Below, piece by piece: positions 6,809 to 11,046 of a stretch of 11,046 bases of DNA. Origin of the DNA: an uncultured Lachnospiraceae bacterium (GTDB lineage Bacteria; Bacillota; Clostridia; Lachnospirales; Lachnospiraceae). Position 1 is the stretch's first letter, and every line of letters starts with the position of its first letter. A program made the position numbers and the translations under genes. The DNA lies in the NCBI GenBank assembly GCA_902803355.1, contig CADCPP010000146.1, positions 1-11,046 on the forward strand, given 5' to 3'. Under the pieces are notes generated by a model that was given only the letters and a program-made list of their open reading frames with translations, was not told where the DNA came from and searched no databases.

Positions 6809-7708
6809 ATGAGAACGGATTATATTAAAGGCGTGATCGTCCCGATCATTACTCCGGTCGATGAAGAAGAGAAGATCGACGAGGCGGCGCTTCGGGATCA
6901 GGTGGATTATATCATCGACGGCGGCATGCACGGCGTGCTGGCGTTCGGTTCCAACGGAGAGTTTTATCAGCTGGAAGAAGATGAGATGGAGCGCGGCCTC
7001 AGCATTATGATCGATCAGGCCGCCGGCCGCGTACCGGTCTATTTCGGCATCGGCGCCATCAACACGAAAAAGTGTGTCCGTCTGGCCAAAATGGCTGCCT
7101 CGCACGGGGTGGACGGCATCTCGGTCCTGCAGCCCATGTTCCTGAAACCCAATCAGGAGGAGCTGTTTACCCACTTTAAGACGATCGCGGAAGCGGTGCC
7201 GGATGTCCCGGTCCTGATCTATAACAATCCCGGCCGTGTAGGCTATACACTGACCGCGGATCTGATCGACCGCCTGGCGCACGAGGTGGAAAATATCGTA
7301 GGGATGAAGGATACTTCCGGCGATATCACCCTGACGGAAGAGTGCGTACGGCGGACGCTGGATACGGACTTCCATGTGTTCGGGGGCAAGGATACCCTGC
7401 TTTACGCCAGCCTCTGCGTAGGGGCGGTCGGCGGCGTCTGCACGGCAGGCAATTTTATGCCGGAACTGGTGGGAGATATCTACGAAAAGTTTGTGGCCGG
7501 CGACATTATCGGTTCACGCAACGCTCAGTTTAAGATGAACCCGGTGCGTCTGGCCATGGATCTGGTCCCGTTCCCGACGGCATCCAAGGATATGGCGCTG
7601 ATGCGCGGCCGGAATACCGGCATTCCGTACCGGCCGAGCCTGCCGACCACGGATGAGAAGATCCTCGCGGAGATGAGAAAAGTCATGACTGAAGCGGGCC
7701 TTTTGTAA
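6809..7708 (+). CDS. Dihydrodipicolinate synthase-family aldolase/lyase, probably for a 2-keto-3-deoxy sugar acid
   Basis: A 299-residue class I (Schiff-base) aldolase of the DHDPS/N-acetylneuraminate lyase family, which cleaves or forms a C-C bond with pyruvate or dehydrates a keto-deoxy acid. The pyruvate-carboxylate loop is GSNGEF (47-52), Tyr138 lies in IYNNPGR, and Lys167 in GMKDTSGD is the Schiff-base residue. True DapA uses a Thr-Thr pair in the loop and a Tyr from the neighbouring subunit; here these positions appear to be Ser48-Asn49 and Phe111 (QPMFLKP), arguing against lysine biosynthesis. GSNGE is the loop of 4-hydroxy-2-oxoglutarate aldolase-like proteins. Arg143, near where DapA binds its aldehyde substrate, is retained. 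The Shine-Dalgarno AAAGGAG overlaps the garR stop, so the two genes are probably translationally linked. With GarR next door, cleavage to pyruvate plus tartronate semialdehyde (or glyoxylate) is the best guess. Confidence 0.88.
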   Translation: MRTDYIKGVIVPIITPVDEEEKIDEAALRDQVDYIIDGGMHGVLAFGSNGEFYQLEEDEMERGLSIMIDQAAGRVPVYFGIGAINTKKCVRLAKMAASHGVDGISVLQPMFLKPNQEELFTHFKTIAEAVPDVPVLIYNNPGRVGYTLTADLIDRLAHEVENIVGMKDTSGDITLTEECVRRTLDTDFHVFGGKDTLLYASLCVGAVGGVCTAGNFMPELVGDIYEKFVAGDIIGSRNAQFKMNPVRLAMDLVPFPTASKDMALMRGRNTGIPYRPSLPTTDEKILAEMRKVMTEAGLL

Positions 7709-7734
7709 CACGGAGCTTTTCAGTTTACTGACAG

Positions 7735-7781
7735 AGAAACCGGCTGTTCCTGCGTCATGCAGCAAGCAGCCGGTTTCTTTT
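7735..7781 (+). terminator. Strong terminator at the end of the catabolic cluster, between convergent genes
   Basis: A perfect 12-bp stem, AGAAACCGGCTG (7735-7746) with CAGCCGGTTTCT (7767-7778), encloses a 20-base loop that can itself form CTGC-GTCAT-GCAG (7750-7762). On the + strand a T-rich run follows (TTTCTTTTCG). On the - strand the hairpin begins 5 bases after the glycosyltransferase stop, with a weaker T-rich tail (GGTTTCTCTG), so it may serve both genes. Confidence 0.88.
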
Positions 7782-7783
7782 CG

Positions 7784-8800
7784 TTATGCCCGCAGCTTCC
7801 GGTACACTTTGTTCATGGCAACCAGAAGGCCGATCCGGTTTTGCGTAAAGAGCTTCAGGATCAGGCGCTGGCGGAGCGGGAGGCAGCCGCTCTTCGCAAT
7901 GGATCTTAGTTCGGGATGCTCCCGGTTAAAACGTTTGACAAAGGCCTTGACGGCTGCCTTGTTTTTGCCTTCTTCCCAGAAATACATGGCATCGTTTGCG
8001 ATGCTCTTATAGGCGTTTGCCTTAAGCTTGGTCAGGTGTTCCTCGTCATCCATGCCCCACTGCTTCATAAAGCCTTCAAAAAGCGCAAGGCGGGCAGTGT
8101 TGAAGCGCTTGTCCATGGCTTTTTCGTCGAAAACATGCATGACACTGCCGTCATGGATGCGGTAGCGGTACAGGACATCCGGCAGCAGGAGGATCGTTTC
8201 GGCCTGCGTGATGGGCCAGAGACAGTGGCAGACGTCTTCACTGTAAGGATTGTCCATAAGGGGAGTATAATCGGTGGGATCGTTTTTCATCAGGTCCGCG
8301 CGGATCATCTTCAGGACGAGGCCGTCCAGCAGGTTCGTGCTGATCAGCATCTCATAGATCTCTTTTTTCTCTCCGGAGATGAGCTTTCGCTCCGGAAAGA
8401 TCGGCGGACGGACCACATCCGGCTGGCCGTTCTCAAAGAAGTAGGAAAGGTCGTAGAGCACGATATCCGGTCTGGGCGTTTCGGCAAGCGCGGCGGATAA
8501 GGTCTCCAGCGCGTGATCCTGCAGGATATCGTCTGCGTCCAGCCAGATCAGATACTCGCCCCTGGCCTCGCGGACGGCGGTCCTGCGGGTATATACGGTG
8601 CCGCGGTGCGGATTATGGACCGCGCGGATGATGCCCGGATGCGCGGCAGACAGCTTGTCGCAGAGCGCGCCCGAAGCATCCGGAGATCCGTCCTCTACCA
8701 GAACGATCTCATAGTCGCCCTTCTGACGCAGCACGGAGGCAACGGTCTCTTCCAGATAGTTTTCGGCTTTGTAGACAGGAATCAGGATGCTGAAGGTCAT
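7784..8800 (-). CDS. Family 2 glycosyltransferase
   Basis: A 338-residue GT-A-fold glycosyltransferase, expected to move a sugar from a nucleotide-sugar to a lipid-linked or growing glycan at the cytoplasmic face of the membrane. The start is ILIPVYKAENYLEETVASVL. Nucleotide-binding EDGSPD is at 36-41, the metal-binding DxD motif is Asp88-Ala-Asp90-Asp91, and the likely catalytic-base segment SED is at 187-189, followed by a YRYRIHDGS motif. The C-terminal 100 residues are basic and may contact membrane. On the - strand AAGGGGA stands 6 bases before the ATG. Its first 95 residues resemble those of the divergent glycosyltransferase at 8951 (PDASGALCD versus TDGSGAVCD), so they are paralogues. 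Donor and acceptor are not predictable. Confidence 0.92.
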   Translation of the reverse strand: MTFSILIPVYKAENYLEETVASVLRQKGDYEIVLVEDGSPDASGALCDKLSAAHPGIIRAVHNPHRGTVYTRRTAVREARGEYLIWLDADDILQDHALETLSAALAETPRPDIVLYDLSYFFENGQPDVVRPPIFPERKLISGEKKEIYEMLISTNLLDGLVLKMIRADLMKNDPTDYTPLMDNPYSEDVCHCLWPITQAETILLLPDVLYRYRIHDGSVMHVFDEKAMDKRFNTARLALFEGFMKQWGMDDEEHLTKLKANAYKSIANDAMYFWEEGKNKAAVKAFVKRFNREHPELRSIAKSGCLPLRQRLILKLFTQNRIGLLVAMNKVYRKLRA

Positions 8801-8852
8801 AACGTTCCCCTTTCCCCGGAACTTGGTGGTGCCTGAAAATGCACTGGTCTTA

Positions 8853-8881
8853 AGTATAGCACAGATAGAAAAACTTGATAA
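8853..8881 (-). promoter_or_regulatory. Probable promoter for the leftward glycosyltransferase
   Basis: Read on the - strand: -35 TTATCA (8881-8876, 4 of 6 matches to TTGACA), a 17-base spacer, and -10 TATACT (8858-8853, 5 of 6) preceded by TGC, an extended -10. The leader to the ATG at 8800 would be about 45 bases. Confidence 0.6.
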
Positions 8882-8903
8882 GCCCTCGAAAATGCTTTAT
8901 AAT
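8875..8903 (+). promoter_or_regulatory. Strong sigma-A-type promoter for the rightward glycosyltransferase
   Basis: TTGATA (8875-8880, 5 of 6 matches), an exact 17-base spacer, and a perfect TATAAT (8898-8903). The expected leader to the TTG start at 8951 is about 40 bases. Its -35 element overlaps the -35 of the divergent promoter. Confidence 0.85.
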
Positions 8904-8937
8904 TATTCGGAAAGCGGCATGGGAAGTATTGCTGCGG

Positions 8938-8943
8938 AAAGGA
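8938..8943 (+). promoter_or_regulatory. Ribosome binding site supporting a TTG start
   Basis: AAAGGA lies 7 bases before the TTG at 8951. The reading frame runs from that TTG straight into the conserved N-terminal strand of the enzyme, and no ATG or GTG is available at the right place. Confidence 0.7.
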
Positions 8944-8950
8944 ATCTCCT

Positions 8951-9922
8951 TTGGTCAACGTTCGGATCAGTATTATCATCCCGGTCTATCAGACGAAGGA
9001 CTACGTGGAAACGTGTGTCCGTTCTTATCTTGCGCAGTCTTTTCCGGATCTTGAGATCCTTCTGATCGATGACGGCTCTACCGACGGCTCTGGCGCCGTG
9101 TGTGACGCGCTGGCAGAAGAAGATGCGCGCGTCCGCGTGATCCATCAGAAAAACGGCGGCGTGAGCCGGGCCCGGAACCGCGGCCTTGAGGAAGCAAGAG
9201 GCGAATTCGTGATCTTCGGTGACAGCGATGACTGGGTCGATGCGGACCTTCTGGAATGGCTGAGCACAAAGAGAGAAGAGAGCGGCGCGGATGTTGTCTG
9301 CCACGCCTATGCTCGGGAGCTTCCCGGAGGCACGGAATATCCTTCCAAGGCCCTGGAAAAGACCTTCATGACTTCGGATGAGTACATCGCAGGCTCGCTT
9401 GGCGAGGCCAGCGGCATGATCCTGTCTGCCTGTCTTGGCATGTATCCGAAGGATACGGCAAGGGAGGTCCGTTTCCGCGAAGATCTTCCCTACGGAGAAG
9501 ACTCCCTCTTTCTGGTCAGCCTGCTGGCAAAGCTGAAGACCGTGTATTATGAACCGAAAGCCTTCTACCATTACCGCGTCACGCGGGAAGGCAACACCCT
9601 GGGCAGGACGTCGCTCGCCAAGCTGGAAAAAGTGATCAGCGCGTGTGAAGCGATGACTCGGGTGTGGGAGAACACGGAAGGCAGTGCTTATCATTATCTG
9701 CTGCGGCTGCTTGCGGACAACGAGATCGAAGCTGCCAGGACCGCGCATGCCGAAGGAAATCAAGAGGCTTTTCTGCGCCACCGCAGGGCGGCAAGAAAGC
9801 TGGCAAAGACGATCAGACACTATGAGGATATCCCCGCAAGAGCAAGGCTGAGACGGACGCTTTCCGCTGCCTCCCCTGTGCTGGGCGTCGGACTGTACAA
9901 CCGCTTGAGAGGGTTCGAGTAG
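8951..9922 (+). CDS. Family 2 glycosyltransferase
   Basis: A 323-residue GT-A glycosyltransferase, likely adding a sugar during capsule, exopolysaccharide or wall glycan assembly. The N-terminal ISIIIPVYQTKDYVETCVRS is the usual first strand and helix. DDGSTD is at 40-45, the DxD motif is Asp91-Ser-Asp93-Asp94, and GED at 182-184 supplies the probable catalytic base, followed by an FYHYRVTREGNT segment. Translation starts at TTG 8951 (MVNVRIS), since AAAGGA is 7 bases upstream. The C-terminal part (from about 210) is variable and rich in Arg and Ala. The gene sits between a divergent paralogue and a polymerase-like gene, indicating a polysaccharide locus; the sugar specificity is unknown. Confidence 0.92.
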   Translation: MVNVRISIIIPVYQTKDYVETCVRSYLAQSFPDLEILLIDDGSTDGSGAVCDALAEEDARVRVIHQKNGGVSRARNRGLEEARGEFVIFGDSDDWVDADLLEWLSTKREESGADVVCHAYARELPGGTEYPSKALEKTFMTSDEYIAGSLGEASGMILSACLGMYPKDTAREVRFREDLPYGEDSLFLVSLLAKLKTVYYEPKAFYHYRVTREGNTLGRTSLAKLEKVISACEAMTRVWENTEGSAYHYLLRLLADNEIEAARTAHAEGNQEAFLRHRRAARKLAKTIRHYEDIPARARLRRTLSAASPVLGVGLYNRLRGFE

Positions 9923-9935
9923 CAAAGGCCGAGCA

Positions 9936-9973
9936 GGCCGGATAAAGCTTCCGAAGAGGCTTTTATCGCCTCT
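9936..9973 (+). terminator. Imperfect hairpins after the rightward glycosyltransferase
   Basis: The 111-base gap holds competing small inverted repeats: AGAGGC-TTTTATC-GCCTCT (9955-9973), and GATAAAGC (9941-9948) with GCTTTTATC (9959-9967), which needs a one-base bulge. Neither is followed by a T run, so this would be a weak terminator at best, and read-through into the next gene is likely. Confidence 0.35.
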
Positions 9974-9976
9974 GAG

Positions 9977-10005
9977 TTGCTTACAGACTCTTTTTGTGGT
10001 AAACT
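9977..10005 (+). promoter_or_regulatory. Probable promoter for the polymerase-like gene
   Basis: TTGCTT (9977-9982), a 17-base spacer and TAAACT (10000-10005) preceded by TGG, an extended -10. The -35 matches consensus at only three positions. The leader to the ATG at 10034 would be about 22 bases. Confidence 0.5.
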
Positions 10006-10033
10006 ATGACATCATTTTTAACGGAGGCTCTTT

Positions 10034-11046
10034 ATGGAAAAGAAGACAAGCGTTACCGCCGTCATCAAAAAGATGGGCATCGTCTTCCTGTGCCTCTTTT
10101 TCTTTGACTGCGCCTGCACCGGTTCGGGAAGATACATCGCCGTAGGTCCGCTCACGCCGCGCATCCTGCTGGCAGGGCTGATCATGCTCTGCGCAGCCGT
10201 TCCGTTCTTTGTGAATATCGAAAAGCAGATCAAGAATCCCGTGAACTGGCTGATCCTGATCTTCCTCTTTTATATGATCTTCGAGGTCTTCCGCGGGCAG
10301 GCCTTCGGCAACAACCAGAGCGTTCTGGCAACGGATGTCAAAGGCTTTATCTATCTGCTCCTGATCCCCGGCATGCTGGCGCTCATCACGGAGCAAAAAG
10401 ACGTCCGGCATATCGTGAATGCGGTCCTTGCCGGCAGCGGCCTGCAGGCACTTTTCTGCGTTGCTTCCAATGTTTTCCTTTCCGCCATCGCCCCCTCCTT
10501 CTATGAGGCCTTTGTGGAAGGCATCTGGTCGGTGAACTGGGGAACCATCCTGCCCTGCGAATACGGTGCCTACCGGATCTTCTGCAAGAGCAGCATCTAC
10601 CTGATCGCGGCCTGCGCGATCTTGCTTGGCCGCATCGTGCGCGCAGAGAAGATCGGCGCGGTGACCGGATACGGCGCGCTCTTCCTGCTGAACGCGGAAG
10701 CCATCATGCTGACCTATACCCGCAGTATTTATCTGACCACCGGCGTGGTCTTTCTGCTTACCTTTGTTTTCTGCCTGTTCACGGCGCCGGCAAAAAAGGT
10801 GCTGCTGCGCACGCTGCTCTTTATCGTCCTGTTTCTGGGCATTACCTACGGACAGGAACTGCTGCTCCATCAGGGCATCTTCCAGTATGCCTGCGCGCGC
10901 TGCTTCCATTTCGATCTGAACGTGCACCTGCCGCTGCCGCATACCTGGGAAGAAGGCGAAGTGGATATGACAGAGATCACTGCCAACTCCAACGAGACCC
11001 GCGCAGCTACGGTGAACGGTCTGAAGGCGATCATCCGGCAGTATCC
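10034..11046 (+). CDS. O-antigen polymerase/ligase-like membrane protein, N-terminal part
   Basis: The frame opens at ATG 10034, with GGAGG (10023-10027) 6 bases upstream, and stays open for 337 codons to the end of the window, so the C-terminus is missing. It is very hydrophobic, with about nine predicted membrane spans by eye (roughly 14-27, 42-61, 71-84, 104-117, 126-150, 185-200, 208-226, 231-250, 258-273). A large polar loop then begins at about 274 and contains NSNETRAATVNGL (318-330). This layout, with TYTRS (227-231) inside the membrane part and an Arg-containing segment late in the big loop, fits the Wzy/WaaL-type O-antigen polymerase-ligase fold that joins lipid-linked glycan units outside the membrane. 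Two glycosyltransferase genes upstream support that. The family call is by topology and short motifs, so another polytopic glycan protein is possible. Confidence 0.78.
   Translation, partial: MEKKTSVTAVIKKMGIVFLCLFFFDCACTGSGRYIAVGPLTPRILLAGLIMLCAAVPFFVNIEKQIKNPVNWLILIFLFYMIFEVFRGQAFGNNQSVLATDVKGFIYLLLIPGMLALITEQKDVRHIVNAVLAGSGLQALFCVASNVFLSAIAPSFYEAFVEGIWSVNWGTILPCEYGAYRIFCKSSIYLIAACAILLGRIVRAEKIGAVTGYGALFLLNAEAIMLTYTRSIYLTTGVVFLLTFVFCLFTAPAKKVLLRTLLFIVLFLGITYGQELLLHQGIFQYACARCFHFDLNVHLPLPHTWEEGEVDMTEITANSNETRAATVNGLKAIIRQY

Noticed and set aside
5984..7375. Long open frame on the - strand (463 codons) opposite garR and the aldolase gene
   Set aside because: It mirrors two well-recognised genes, its translation is rich in His, Arg and Asp with no recognisable motif, and it has no convincing ribosome binding site. 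It is a by-product of codon bias.
6809..7708. Assignment as dapA (lysine biosynthesis)
   Set aside because: The Thr-Thr loop and the second Tyr of the DapA triad are replaced, and all the neighbours are catabolic.
8903..9925. 340-codon - strand frame opposite the rightward glycosyltransferase
   Set aside because: The + strand protein has clear GT-A motifs, a consensus promoter and a ribosome binding site; the antisense translation has no family features.
10004..10942. 312-codon - strand frame opposite the polymerase-like gene
   Set aside because: The + frame encodes a coherent polytopic membrane protein with a good ribosome binding site; the antisense product is a low-complexity Gln/Asp/Glu-rich shadow of hydrophobic codons.

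Overview
The window looks like part of the chromosome of a Bacillota (Firmicutes) anaerobe. I base this on strong AGGAG-type ribosome binding sites before nearly every gene, TTG starts, consensus sigma-A promoter elements, a TAXI-type TRAP transporter and moderately GC-rich coding sequence. The genus cannot be named from the sequence. No rRNA, tRNA, CRISPR array, insertion sequence or phage gene was seen, and there is no evident frameshift in any gene.

Region 1 (1-7708, all on +) is a catabolic cluster for an imported carboxylate, probably a sugar acid. In order it holds: the end of a TAXI-family TRAP solute-binding protein, a fused TRAP permease, an SDR oxidoreductase, an enolase-superfamily acid-sugar dehydratase-like enzyme, a family I CoA-transferase homologue, a close relative of tartronate semialdehyde reductase (GarR), and a DHDPS/KDG-aldolase-family lyase. 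The backbone resembles the aldarate route: uptake, dehydration to a 2-keto-3-deoxy acid, aldol cleavage to pyruvate plus a small semialdehyde, then reduction to glycerate. No glycerate kinase or regulator is in the window. The CoA-transferase homologue is the part that does not fit the textbook pathway, and it lacks the catalytic glutamate of its family. The SDR and the dehydratase also carry non-canonical residues at usually conserved active-site positions. Stem-loops at 226-256 and 3204-3237 probably set unequal expression of the binding protein, the permease/SDR and the downstream enzymes. A strong hairpin at 7735-7781 closes the cluster.

Region 2 (7784-11046) belongs to surface polysaccharide synthesis. 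It holds two paralogous family 2 glycosyltransferases transcribed divergently (7784-8800 on -, 8951-9922 on +), followed by the start of a multi-membrane-span O-antigen polymerase/ligase-like protein (10034 to the window end, incomplete). The glycosyltransferases are driven from a compact divergent promoter pair whose -35 hexamers overlap by five bases. The polymerase has its own probable promoter.

The two regions meet tail to tail at the hairpin and have no obvious functional link. The most notable points are the unusual CoA-transferase in a sugar-acid operon and the shared -35 promoter pair.
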